A DNA stretch of 8,712 nucleotides from Actinomycetota bacterium. GTDB lineage: Bacteria > Actinomycetota > Actinomycetes > Streptosporangiales > Streptosporangiaceae. Position numbers and translations under genes: made by a program. Under the pieces are notes generated by a model. That model was not told the DNA's origin. It did no database searches and worked only from the letters and a program-made list of their open reading frames with translations. Shown piece by piece: positions 1-6,935 of the stretch (within the stretch, counting starts at the first letter, position 1; the number at the start of each line of letters is the position of its first letter). The stretch spans positions 11,836-20,547 of the forward strand of contig PMOU01000121.1 in assembly GCA_003161205.1 (NCBI GenBank), given 5' to 3'.

Positions 1-428
1 TCGGCCGCGCTGGCCGAGATCGCGCAGGTGATGCCCGAGGCCAGCGCGACACGCGGCGCGGGCAGCCCGTCCAGGTCCGCCGGGACCATGGTCGACGCCG
101 CGCTGCCGCGCCGGGCGTAGGCGAACTGCGCGGCGCCGGACGGGTCGGTGACGGTGAAGTACACACCCTGCTGGCCGCGGACGCGCCGGATCCCGGACGT
201 GTCAACACCGAGTTCGGCCGCGCGGCCGACGATAACCTCACCGAGCTCGTCATCGCCGACACGGGTGATCAGCACCGTGTGCGCGCCGCTGGCGGCGGCG
301 GCCGCGGCCGCGTTGAGCGCGTCACCGGAGACCCCGAAGCGGACAAGCTGGCCGAGGTGAAACGGGCCGCCCGCGGAGAGCTCGATGAGGACCTCGCCGA
401 TCACGGCGACATCCGCGCCCGCCGCCAT
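1..428 (-). CDS. kdgK: 2-keto-3-deoxygluconate kinase (PfkB family), N-terminal 142 residues, 3' end outside window
   Basis: Predicted cytosolic ribokinase/PfkB-family kinase that phosphorylates 2-keto-3-deoxygluconate (KDG) to KDPG using ATP. The reading frame begins at ATG 428 and runs off the left edge. Seen: N-terminal strand VAVIGEVLIELS (7-18), the PfkB substrate-binding GDALN (35-39), ITRVGDDELG (54-63), and SGITCAIS (131-138), which resembles the LSGISLAIL stretch of E. coli KdgK. Y90, Y104 and R106 fall where I recall the KDG-contacting Tyr/Tyr/Arg of Thermus KDG kinase. The C-terminal catalytic Asp and ATP site lie outside the window. The start codon shares one base with the stop of the upstream aldolase (TAATG), implying translational coupling and a joint KDG to KDPG to pyruvate plus glyceraldehyde-3-phosphate function. 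No good Shine-Dalgarno of its own is seen. Another PfkB sugar kinase specificity is possible, but the KdgK resemblance is good. Confidence 0.88.
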   Translation of the reverse strand, partial: MAAGADVAVIGEVLIELSAGGPFHLGQLVRFGVSGDALNAAAAAAASGAHTVLITRVGDDELGEVIVGRAAELGVDTSGIRRVRGQQGVYFTVTDPSGAAQFAYARRGSAASTMVPADLDGLPAPRVALASGITCAISASAA

Positions 429-1024
429 TACGCTCGCAGCCCGGCGAGGTTGGCGTCCACGTCGCCGTCGAGCAGCGCACGGCCCACCCCGACGGCCGGC
501 GCGCCGGCCCGCAGCCAATCCGCCACCTCCGCCGGCGCTATCCCCCCGGTGGGGACGATGAGCGCATCCGGCAGTATCGAAAGAAGGGAACGAAGGTACT
601 GGATTCCGCCCACGTGCGCCGGGAAGAGTTTGGCGATCCCGCGGGACGCGGCGCCGGCGATCTCGGCCGGAGTGAAGCCGCCCTCGATGAACGGCAGGCC
701 GGCGTCGGCGGCCACGTCCCGCACCTCGGCCGCCGGGTACGGGCTGACCAGGAACCCCGCGCCGAGTCCGGCCGCCCGCCGGGCGTCCGCGGCGGTGAGC
801 ACCGTGCCGAGCCCGGTCAGCACGCCAGGCCAGCGCAGCCGGGCCTCGGCCAGCGCGTCCGCCCAGCCTCGCGTGGTCGCGGTGAGTTCGGCCACGGGAA
901 GGCCGGCCTCGGCAACCCGGCCGAGCACGTCAAGCGCCGTGGCCGGGTCACTCGCCCGGATTACAGGCACTACCCGGGCGCGGCGGAGCACATCGGCGAA
1001 TGCCATGGTGCGGTCATCCATCAT
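428..1024 (-). CDS. eda: KDPG/KHG-family aldolase (Eda-like class I aldolase)
   Basis: Small (198 aa) TIM-barrel aldolase expected to cleave a 2-keto-3-deoxy-6-phospho-sugar acid into pyruvate and a phosphorylated aldehyde through a lysine Schiff base. Numbered from GTG 1030 (add 2): VVPVIRA near the N terminus, catalytic-base Glu48 in AELTATT, GTV at 75-77, Schiff-base Lys134 in IAKLFPA, and PTGGI at 160-164, the phosphate loop. Odd: where E. coli Eda has Arg49 the aligned residue is Thr52, and where Eda has phosphate-site Ser184 there is Arg184, so the substrate may not be KDPG itself. Start: the frame opens at GTG 1030, but the AGGGGG at 1033-1038 is only 2 nt from that codon and an ideal 8 nt from ATG 1024, which I prefer. 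First gene of a leftward operon with the KDG kinase, divergent from the dehydrogenase pair, with operator A between them. Confidence 0.9.
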   Translation of the reverse strand: MMDDRTMAFADVLRRARVVPVIRASDPATALDVLGRVAEAGLPVAELTATTRGWADALAEARLRWPGVLTGLGTVLTAADARRAAGLGAGFLVSPYPAAEVRDVAADAGLPFIEGGFTPAEIAGAASRGIAKLFPAHVGGIQYLRSLLSILPDALIVPTGGIAPAEVADWLRAGAPAVGVGRALLDGDVDANLAGLRA

Positions 1025-1032
1025 GTGCACAA

Positions 1033-1038
1033 CCCCCT
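1033..1038 (-). promoter_or_regulatory. Ribosome binding site of the aldolase gene
   Basis: AGGGGG on the minus strand lies 8 nt before ATG 1024, 11 nt before ATG 1021 and only 2 nt before GTG 1030. This spacing is the reason for preferring ATG 1024 as the aldolase start. Confidence 0.6.
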
Positions 1039-1041
1039 GCC

Positions 1042-1063
1042 TGTAATCCTGTCATGATAGGGT
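1042..1063 (+). promoter_or_regulatory. Operator A: GntR-regulator binding site with overlapping -10 box, divergent region
   Basis: Seen: TGTAAT (1042-1047) followed at once by the near-perfect inverted repeat CCTGTCATGATAGG (1048-1061, centred on the 1054/1055 boundary, one G/T imbalance between arms). The stretch TAATCCTGTCATGA is identical at operators B and C. The hexamer is a plausible -10 for the plus-strand dehydrogenase operon, with transcription starting near 1054 and a leader of about 49 nt. No convincing -35 is visible. Inference: the GntR protein encoded at 7483-8229 binds here and represses both the dehydrogenase pair and the aldolase/KDG kinase pair. Confidence 0.75.
1054..1059 (-). 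promoter_or_regulatory. Possible -10 box for the aldolase/KDG kinase operon
   Basis: On the minus strand the operator reads TATCAT, a 5 of 6 match to TATAAT. Transcription would start near 1047, giving a leader of about 23 nt that contains the AGGGGG ribosome binding site. No clear -35 hexamer is seen 16-18 nt upstream. If correct, the two divergent -10 boxes lie in or against the same operator, so one bound dimer could block both directions. Confidence 0.4.
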
Positions 1064-1084
1064 AACCTCACGGCTTGCTGCGAC

Positions 1085-1090
1085 GGAAGG
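1085..1090 (+). promoter_or_regulatory. Ribosome binding site of the first dehydrogenase
   Basis: GGAAGG, 12 nt before the GTG at 1103. Spacing is somewhat long, but no closer candidate exists, and the GTG start gives the typical MRAL N terminus of medium-chain dehydrogenases. Confidence 0.45.
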
Positions 1091-1102
1091 CCAGACGAAA
1101 AC

Positions 1103-2077
1103 GTGCGGGCGCTGACATGGCAGGGTGGGGACCGGGTCGAGGTGGTGAATGTGAAGCCGCCGGAATACAGGCCGGGGTGGGCGCTCGTCGACGTGGCTTA
1201 CGTCGGCCTGTGCGGCACCGACCTGCACATCTGCCAGGGCGAGCATCCAAGGGCGCAGCCGGGCGTCATCCTCGGCCACGAGGTCGCCGGGCGGCTCCGT
1301 GAGCCTGCCCGGGGCTGGCCGACCGGGACCGCCGTGCTGGTGAACCCGCTGCTGGCCTGTCACGACTGCCGGTCCTGCCGGAATGGCAGGGCCCACTTGT
1401 GCGACCGTCTAGGACTGCTCGGGATCGACGCCCCGGGTGGTGCGGCCGAATGTATCGCCGTCCCCGAGGACCAGCTGGTCCCGCTGCCACCCGGACTCGA
1501 CCTCCGCATTGCCGCGCTGATCGAGCCGCTGGCGGTCGCCGTCCGGGCTATCCGGCGCGGACGGCTGCGCCTGGGTCAGCGCGCGCACGTGATCGGCGCC
1601 GGACCGGTGGGGCTCCTCGTGGCGAGCTGCGCCCGGCTTGGCGGCGCCGCGGAAGTGACGATGAGCGAGCCGGTCGCACGGCGGGCCGAAGTCGCCGCCG
1701 ACTTCGGCTTCACCCTGGCCGCAGAGCCTGATCAGCGCGCGGACGTGGTCTTCGACTGCACCGGGCATCCCGCCGTTGCGCCGGCCGTCCTGCGCTGGGC
1801 GGCGACGTCGGCCACGGTAGTCACGGTCGGGACGTACCCGGGACTTGTCGGTGTCGACCTGCAGAGCGTCGTGCTGCGCGAGCTGGCCATCGTCGGCACG
1901 CGCGTCTACGCACCGGAGGATGTCACCGCGGCCGCGGAGCTGGCCGGGCGGGATCCGTTCGGCCTCGGCCGGCTTGTCACCAGCGTGATCGGCATCGACG
2001 ACGGGCCTAGTGCTATCGCGCAGCTCGCCGCTGGCACCGAGCTGAAGATCCTCATCGAGGGGCCGATCGCCGGATGA
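1103..2077 (+). CDS. Zinc-dependent medium-chain dehydrogenase (sorbitol/threonine dehydrogenase-like), first of a pair
   Basis: Predicted cytosolic NAD(P)-dependent sugar or polyol dehydrogenase, 324 aa, somewhat shorter than the usual 340-350 of the family. Seen: GroES-like domain with catalytic-zinc ligands Cys37 (GLCGTDLHI), His59 and Glu60 (LGHE); structural-zinc cysteines 86, 89, 92 and 100; EPLAVAVRA from Glu141; Rossmann glycine motif GAGPVG at 165-170. The residue after the second Rossmann strand is acidic (SEP, Glu189), favouring NAD over NADP. The GTG start is supported by GGAAGG upstream and a normal family N terminus. It is first in a two-gene operon behind operator A and overlaps the next dehydrogenase by 4 nt (ATGA). 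Substrate unknown; neighbours suggest oxidation of a sugar, polyol or sugar acid. Confidence 0.9.
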   Translation: MRALTWQGGDRVEVVNVKPPEYRPGWALVDVAYVGLCGTDLHICQGEHPRAQPGVILGHEVAGRLREPARGWPTGTAVLVNPLLACHDCRSCRNGRAHLCDRLGLLGIDAPGGAAECIAVPEDQLVPLPPGLDLRIAALIEPLAVAVRAIRRGRLRLGQRAHVIGAGPVGLLVASCARLGGAAEVTMSEPVARRAEVAADFGFTLAAEPDQRADVVFDCTGHPAVAPAVLRWAATSATVVTVGTYPGLVGVDLQSVVLRELAIVGTRVYAPEDVTAAAELAGRDPFGLGRLVTSVIGIDDGPSAIAQLAAGTELKILIEGPIAG

Positions 2078-3093
2078 GGGCGCTGGTGAAGTCCGGCCGC
2101 GGCCCGGGCCACCTGGACCTGGACCCGGACTGGCCGGAGCCGCGGCCACGGCCGGGTTGGGTGGTCGTGAACGTGACCGCCTGCGGCGTCTGCGGTACGG
2201 ACCTGCACATCTGGCACGATCAGCATAAGTACTGGCCGCCCGTCGTCCTGGGCCATGAGTACACCGGGCGGATCAGTCAGGTGGGCGACGGCGTCGCTGG
2301 CTGGCTACCCGGCGACCGGATTGTGTGCGAGCAGCACTCGCTGGCCTGCGGCGCCTGCGACGCCTGCCGCCGTGGCGCCATTCACCTGTGCGCGGCCAAG
2401 CGATCGCCCGGCTGGGGCATTGACGGAGCCTTCGCCGAGAAGGTGGCGTTGCCGGCGCAGCTGCTGCACCGGGTTCCCGACATCGTGCCCGACGAGGCGG
2501 CGGTGATGACCGAACCGCTCGCTATCTGCCTCACCGGCGTGGACCGGGCGGCCGTCCGCCCCGGCGAGACCGCCCTCGTCGTGGGCCCGGGATCGCTGGG
2601 CCTGCTGACCTGTCTCATTCTGCGTGCCGCCGGGGTGCGGGTGCTGCTGGCCGGCCGGGCCAGCAGCACGGCCCGGCTGTCCCTAGCCCAGCGCCTTGGT
2701 ATCGAGACCGCGTCGACCGGGGAGGCCGCCGAACGGGTCGCCGGGTTGTCCGCACGAGGCGGCGCGGATGTCGTCATCGAGGCGAGCGGCAGCGAGGACG
2801 GCCTCGACCTGGCGGTGACCGCGACCAGGACGATGGGCAGGATCGTCTGCCTCGGCCTGTCCGGCCGGCCGCGGATCGCCTTCCCCGCCGACGAGGCGAT
2901 GCGCCGGGCGCTTGACGTCAGGTTCTCCATGTCCAGCGAGTACTCATCCTGGGACCGGGCGCTCAGCTTGCTTGAGGTGGGCTCGATCGATCCGCGCCCC
3001 CTGCTGACCACCTACCCGCTCGAAGCCTGGCGCCAGGCGTTCGACGACCTGGCCAGCCGTCAGGTAGTGAAAGCGGCCCTCACCCCGTGCTGA
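2074..3093 (+). CDS. Zinc-dependent medium-chain dehydrogenase (L-iditol/threonine dehydrogenase-like), second of a pair
   Basis: A 339-aa NAD(P)-dependent dehydrogenase. Seen: catalytic zinc ligands Cys40 (GVCGTDLHI), His61 and Glu62 (VVLGHEYTG); four-cysteine structural zinc lobe at 92, 95, 98 and 106; Glu147 in MTEPLAIC; Rossmann GPGSLG at 171-176. Where the first dehydrogenase has a Glu after the second Rossmann strand, this one has Gly-Arg (194-195), which suggests NADP use or relaxed cofactor choice. It shares the MRAL start and the GTDLHI block with its neighbour but differs widely elsewhere, so it is an old paralogue or an independent recruit. Translation is coupled to the upstream gene by ATGA. 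Its last 14 nt overlap the end of the convergent hydroxyacid dehydrogenase gene. Substrate unresolved; probably the next or a parallel step in sugar or polyol oxidation. Confidence 0.9.
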   Translation: MRALVKSGRGPGHLDLDPDWPEPRPRPGWVVVNVTACGVCGTDLHIWHDQHKYWPPVVLGHEYTGRISQVGDGVAGWLPGDRIVCEQHSLACGACDACRRGAIHLCAAKRSPGWGIDGAFAEKVALPAQLLHRVPDIVPDEAAVMTEPLAICLTGVDRAAVRPGETALVVGPGSLGLLTCLILRAAGVRVLLAGRASSTARLSLAQRLGIETASTGEAAERVAGLSARGGADVVIEASGSEDGLDLAVTATRTMGRIVCLGLSGRPRIAFPADEAMRRALDVRFSMSSEYSSWDRALSLLEVGSIDPRPLLTTYPLEAWRQAFDDLASRQVVKAALTPC

Positions 3094-4003
3094 TCGCGGT
3101 CACTAGCCCCTCCGCCACCCGCCGCTTCAGCTCGGCCAGCGACTCCTCGCTGTAGAAGGCGGCGTGCGGTGTAAGGATGACGCGCTCGTCGTGCAGCAGC
3201 GGGTCGCTGGGGGTCGGCGGCTCGGGGTCAAGCACGTCGAGCGCGGCGCCAGCCAGGCGGCCGGATTCGAGCGCCCGAGCCAGCGCACCCGGATCGACGA
3301 GCCCACCGCGAGCCGTATTCACCAGCACCGCCCCCGGCTTCATCAGCGCGAACGCGGCGTCGTCGAGCAGGTGCCTGGTACCGTCGCCCAACGGCACGTG
3401 CAGCGAGATGACGTCGCTGGTGGCCAGCAGCTCCCCGAACGGCAGCATGCTCACCCGGCCGACATCACGGGCGACAGGATCGTGTCCCGAGACGGCGAAG
3501 CCGAGCGCGAGCGCTCTGCTGGCCACGGCGCCGCCGATGCGGCCCAGGCCGACGACGCCGAGCTGCTGACCCGACGCGCGCCTGAGCTGGCCGGCGCCGC
3601 GGAAGTCCCAGCGCCCGGCGCGGACCGAGGCGTCCAGCCGGACGACCCCCCTGACCAGGGCGAGAATCAGCGCGATCGTGTGGTTGGCGACTTCTTCCAG
3701 CGAGTAGTCGGGCACCGAGACAAGCGAGACGCCGCGGGCTCGTGCTGCCGCGGTGTCGATGTTGTCCACGCCGGTGCCGTAGCGGCCCACGGCGCGGCAT
3801 TCCGGCAGGCGAGCGAGGACTCCGGCCGTAACCGGAGCGTACTGAGTGAGCAGGGCCACGGCGTCCCGCCCTGCGGCGATCACCTCGCCCTCCGTGTGGC
3901 AGGACGCGACCTCGACCTCGAGCCCTGCCCGGCCGAATATCCGCTGCTCGGCCGCCACGTCCGGGTGATCGCAGTCGGTGATGACCACTTTCAGCTGTAC
4001 CAC
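3080..4003 (-). CDS. D-isomer-specific 2-hydroxyacid dehydrogenase (phosphoglycerate dehydrogenase-like)
   Basis: A 307-aa NAD-dependent enzyme interconverting a D-2-hydroxyacid and its 2-keto acid. Seen: N-terminal catalytic subdomain with RYGTGVDNID (74-83); Rossmann GxGxxG (152-157, GLGRIG) followed by Asp175, the usual mark of NAD specificity; catalytic Arg232 (NTARGG), Glu261 (DPEPP) and His280 (TPHAAFYS). It is shorter than full SerA and has no C-terminal ACT domain, so a catabolic hydroxyacid dehydrogenase fits better than serine biosynthesis. The frame starts at a GTG with weak upstream ribosome-binding sequence, and the first 13 nt overlap the end of the FGGY kinase gene, so it is probably translated by coupling. 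Last gene of the regulator operon. Candidate substrates (glyoxylate, hydroxypyruvate, another 2-keto acid) cannot be separated from sequence alone. Confidence 0.88.
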   Translation of the reverse strand: MVQLKVVITDCDHPDVAAEQRIFGRAGLEVEVASCHTEGEVIAAGRDAVALLTQYAPVTAGVLARLPECRAVGRYGTGVDNIDTAAARARGVSLVSVPDYSLEEVANHTIALILALVRGVVRLDASVRAGRWDFRGAGQLRRASGQQLGVVGLGRIGGAVASRALALGFAVSGHDPVARDVGRVSMLPFGELLATSDVISLHVPLGDGTRHLLDDAAFALMKPGAVLVNTARGGLVDPGALARALESGRLAGAALDVLDPEPPTPSDPLLHDERVILTPHAAFYSEESLAELKRRVAEGLVTAISTG

Positions 4004-5469
4004 CGCGCCCAGCTGGCGTCCAGTCCGTCATGGACCGAACGGAAGGTGGTATATGCGGCCCGGTATCGCTGCGCCGCCTCGGGACGCGGGCGCCAGTGTT
4101 GCCCGATTTCCACGACGTGTTCAGCCGCCGCGGCGGCGTCGTCGTACCAGTCGGCGCCGAGGCCGGCCAGCAGCGCCGCTCCGAGGATGCCACCTTCCCT
4201 GGCAGCGAGCGCCGACACCGGGCGACCGTAGATGTCGGCCCGGATCTGGTTCCACAGGTCGCTGCGCGCGCCGCCGCCGGTGCACCGCAGGGGTCCGTCG
4301 TCGCTGGTCGCGATGAGTTCGAGCGCGCGCTGGTTGTCGAAGCAGATCCCCTCCATGACGGCTCGGGCCAGGTGTCCCCTGGTGTGCTCGAGGGTGAGGC
4401 CGGTGAACGAACCGCGGGCAGCCGCCGACCCGAGCGTTCGCTCGCCAAGCAGATAGGGGAAGAACAGCAGCCCGTCGCTGCCCGGCGGGACCGCGGCTGC
4501 CTCGGCATCCAGCTCCGGGTAGCGCCCGGCCATACCGACCTGGTCAGCCAGCCAGTGCAGGCAGCTGCCCGCGGCGTCGCCGATGCCGAAGTTGACCCAG
4601 CCGCCACTGACCGTGCGCAGGGACATCACCCTCGGGTCTGGGTGCGGACCGGTCCCGTAACCGGCCACGATGGACGCGGTGCCCGCGACCTCGGCGAGCC
4701 GGCCGTCTCTGGTTACCCCTGCGGCAAGCAGCTGGCACAGCATGTCGCCGCCGCCCGCCACCACCGGCGTGCCGGCCGCTAGGCCGGTCTGAGCGCAGAC
4801 CGCGGGCAGCACCTGGCCGATGACCTCCCCGGACCCGGTGATCGGCGGGAGCAGGGCCGGGTCCACGTCAAGGGCGCCGAGCAACTCCCGCGACCACTGG
4901 CCGGTCACCGCGTCGACCAGGAAGGTGCCGGAGGCTTCGGAGGGATCGGTGGCCAGCTCACCGCACAACCGCAGGTTCACGAAGTCCTTGGGCGCCACGA
5001 AGGCCCTCGCTCGTTCGTAGACTCCGGGCATCTCGTCGCGGAACCAGGCGATCTTGAACCCGGTCCATGCGGCCAGCGGCTTGTTGCCTGCCATGCCGAC
5101 GAGCTCGTCCGCGTCCGGCCGGCTGGAGAACACGGCCACCTGGGCGGCCGCGCGCTTGTCGCTCCACAGGCCGACCCTGGGGACCAGCGGTTCCCCCGCC
5201 GCGTCCACCGGGACGGCGGAGTGCATCTGCGCTCCGGTGCCGACCGCCCGGATCCGCGCTGCCGGGTTCCGTGCCAGCAGCGCCTGGACGTTGGACACGG
5301 TGGTCTGCCACCACTGGCCCGGATCTTGTTCCGCGCGGCCTGCGCTAGGCGCGAACAGCTCGATCGGGCTGGTGGCGCAGTCCGCGATGTCGCCGTCTGC
5401 GGTGACCAGCGCCGCGCGGGTGGACTGGGTGCCGATGTCGATCGCGAGCACGCTGTCCGGCCGGGTCAT
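3991..5469 (-). CDS. FGGY-family carbohydrate kinase (xylulokinase-like)
   Basis: Predicted cytosolic ATP-dependent sugar kinase, 492 aa, full length for the family. Seen: phosphate-1 motif AIDIGTQSTRAAL (9-21, Asp11); QMHS (81-84), matching the QMHG of xylulokinases; LWSDKR (101-106), where XylB has a similar LWxDxR; catalytic Asp242 in AGGGDML; ATPase-core motif TGGGARSDLW (397-406); and a C-terminal EGGILGAALLA. These point to a ketose kinase of xylulokinase type, but FGGY substrate range (xylulose, erythritol, ribulose, glycerol, deoxy sugars) cannot be read from motifs alone. The start ATG overlaps the stop of the aldehyde dehydrogenase (ATGA), and the 3' end overlaps the hydroxyacid dehydrogenase. 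It would phosphorylate the ketose produced by one of the dehydrogenases or by the isomerase. Confidence 0.9.
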   Translation of the reverse strand: MTRPDSVLAIDIGTQSTRAALVTADGDIADCATSPIELFAPSAGRAEQDPGQWWQTTVSNVQALLARNPAARIRAVGTGAQMHSAVPVDAAGEPLVPRVGLWSDKRAAAQVAVFSSRPDADELVGMAGNKPLAAWTGFKIAWFRDEMPGVYERARAFVAPKDFVNLRLCGELATDPSEASGTFLVDAVTGQWSRELLGALDVDPALLPPITGSGEVIGQVLPAVCAQTGLAAGTPVVAGGGDMLCQLLAAGVTRDGRLAEVAGTASIVAGYGTGPHPDPRVMSLRTVSGGWVNFGIGDAAGSCLHWLADQVGMAGRYPELDAEAAAVPPGSDGLLFFPYLLGERTLGSAAARGSFTGLTLEHTRGHLARAVMEGICFDNQRALELIATSDDGPLRCTGGGARSDLWNQIRADIYGRPVSALAAREGGILGAALLAGLGADWYDDAAAAAEHVVEIGQHWRPRPEAAQRYRAAYTTFRSVHDGLDASWARWYS

Positions 5470-6935
5470 CGCTGGTACCCCAGTTCCGTCCGGATGTGCT
5501 TGACCCTCAGGAACTCCTCCATGCCGGCGTGAGACAGCTCCACGCCAAGGCCGCTGTGCTTCCAGCCGGCGTACGGGAAGGGCACGTCGCCGCCGCCCAC
5601 GTTGTTGACGTTGACGGTGCCGAACTCGAGCCGCTCTGACAGCAGGGTCGCGGCGCGCAGGTCCCTGGTGTACAGGTAGGCCACCAGGCCGGCGTCCAGC
5701 GAGTTCGCCCGGGTCACGGCCTCCTCCGCGTCGTCCACGACGATGACCGGCACGACCGGGCCGAACGTCTCCTCGGTGACCATTCGCAAGTCCGCGCCGC
5801 CAACGACGATCGTTGGCTGGTAGAACCAGCCCCTGTCCAGGTCGCCGCCCGTTGCCCGCGCCCCGCCGGTGCAGATGTCTGCTCCCCTGGCCCGCGCGTC
5901 GGCTACGTGGGCCTCCACCCGGGCTAGGCCCTCGCGCGTGGTGAGCGGGCCGAGGTCGGGCTCGGGATCGGCCAAGCCATGGCCGACAGAGAGCTTCGCG
6001 GCCCGTTCGACGAGCTTGCCGATGAACTCATCGGCGACGGCACGCTCGACGAACACGCGGTTCACCGAGTTGCACAGCTGGCCGGCGTTGCGGAACGACC
6101 GCTTTACGCCGTCGGCGACGGCCAGTGCCATCGGCGCGTCAGCCAGGACGATCATCGGTGAGTGGCTGCCGAGCTCAAGTGTCACGCTCTTGATGTCGTC
6201 GGCGGCCAGGTGCAGCAGCCGGCGGCCGGTGGCGGTGCCCCCGGTGAAGCTGATCTTCCGCACCAGCGGATGCGAGGCAAGGCTGGCGCCCACGGTGACA
6301 CCGGCCCCGCTGACCGAGTTAAGCACGCCGGGCGGGAGGCCCGCCTGCGTCGCGCCCTCGATGACGGCTAGCACGGTGAGCGGGGTCTGCTCGGCGGGTT
6401 TGGCCACCACGGTGCATCCGGCTGCGAGGGCGGGCGCGATCTTCCACGCCATGATCCCGAGCGGGTAATTCCAAGTGCCAATCGCCGCTGTCACCCCGAC
6501 GGGCTGCCTGATCGCGACACTGCGCAGTGTCGGCGACGCGGTCGGGAACGTCTCGCCGCGAACCCGAACCGCCTCCGCGGCGTAGTAGTCGAATGCCTTG
6601 GCGGCGGCATCGACTTCGCCCGCCGCCTCGCTGCGCGGCTTGCCCTGCTCGAGGGTGAGGGTCGTGGCCAGGTCTCTAGCGTGCTGCCGGATCCAGCCCG
6701 CGATTGCGGCGAGGTGCGCGCCTCTGGCGTCCGCGGGTAGTGCGGCCCATGAGCCGAACGCCTCCGCCGCGGACTCCACCGCCGCGTCGACAGCCGCCGC
6801 GGAGGCGACCGGGGCATACCCGATCACCGACTGGGTAGCGGGATCGCTCACTTCATCGGGATCGCCGTGGGCCGCCTGCCCCGCGATGGTGAGCGTCGGC
6901 TGGGTGAACGCTCTTAGCGTCGCCGATTCGGTCAC
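5466..6935 (-). CDS. NAD(P)-dependent aldehyde dehydrogenase (succinate-semialdehyde dehydrogenase-like)
   Basis: A 489-aa aldehyde dehydrogenase oxidising an aldehyde to its acid. Seen: TWNYP with oxyanion Asn156, cofactor Lys179 (AKPAEQTP), FTGG (230-233), general-base Glu254 (LELGS), catalytic Cys288 (NAGQLCNS), EETFGPV (388-394) and the C-terminal WKHSGLGVE. Odd: the usually invariant ELGGKSP reads ELGSHSP, with Ser257 and His258 next to the active-site Glu. The start is GTG, forming a GTGA overlap with the stop of the cupin isomerase gene; the stop forms ATGA with the kinase. In this operon it may oxidise a sugar aldehyde or a short aldehyde released by aldol cleavage, but that is inference. 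Superfamily assignment is secure, substrate is not. Confidence 0.92.
   Translation of the reverse strand: MTESATLRAFTQPTLTIAGQAAHGDPDEVSDPATQSVIGYAPVASAAAVDAAVESAAEAFGSWAALPADARGAHLAAIAGWIRQHARDLATTLTLEQGKPRSEAAGEVDAAAKAFDYYAAEAVRVRGETFPTASPTLRSVAIRQPVGVTAAIGTWNYPLGIMAWKIAPALAAGCTVVAKPAEQTPLTVLAVIEGATQAGLPPGVLNSVSGAGVTVGASLASHPLVRKISFTGGTATGRRLLHLAADDIKSVTLELGSHSPMIVLADAPMALAVADGVKRSFRNAGQLCNSVNRVFVERAVADEFIGKLVERAAKLSVGHGLADPEPDLGPLTTREGLARVEAHVADARARGADICTGGARATGGDLDRGWFYQPTIVVGGADLRMVTEETFGPVVPVIVVDDAEEAVTRANSLDAGLVAYLYTRDLRAATLLSERLEFGTVNVNNVGGGDVPFPYAGWKHSGLGVELSHAGMEEFLRVKHIRTELGYQR

Noticed and set aside
290..316. GCC/GCG-rich run encoding seven alanines in the KDG kinase as a repeat
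   Set aside because: An ordinary alanine-rich helix segment in a high-GC gene; not a tandem repeat with regulatory meaning.
279..1057. Plus-strand open frames opposite the KDG kinase and aldolase
   Set aside because: Composition is Ser/Ala/Arg-rich without motifs, and the minus strand carries clear PfkB and Eda motifs over the same bases.
1409..2256. Minus-strand open frames opposite the dehydrogenase pair
   Set aside because: They mirror well-supported zinc dehydrogenase genes and show no domain of their own.
3164..4231. Long plus-strand open frame of 355 codons opposite the hydroxyacid dehydrogenase and kinase genes
   Set aside because: It is antisense to two strongly supported enzymes, has low-complexity composition with no recognisable domain, and is the kind of open frame high-GC codon bias produces.
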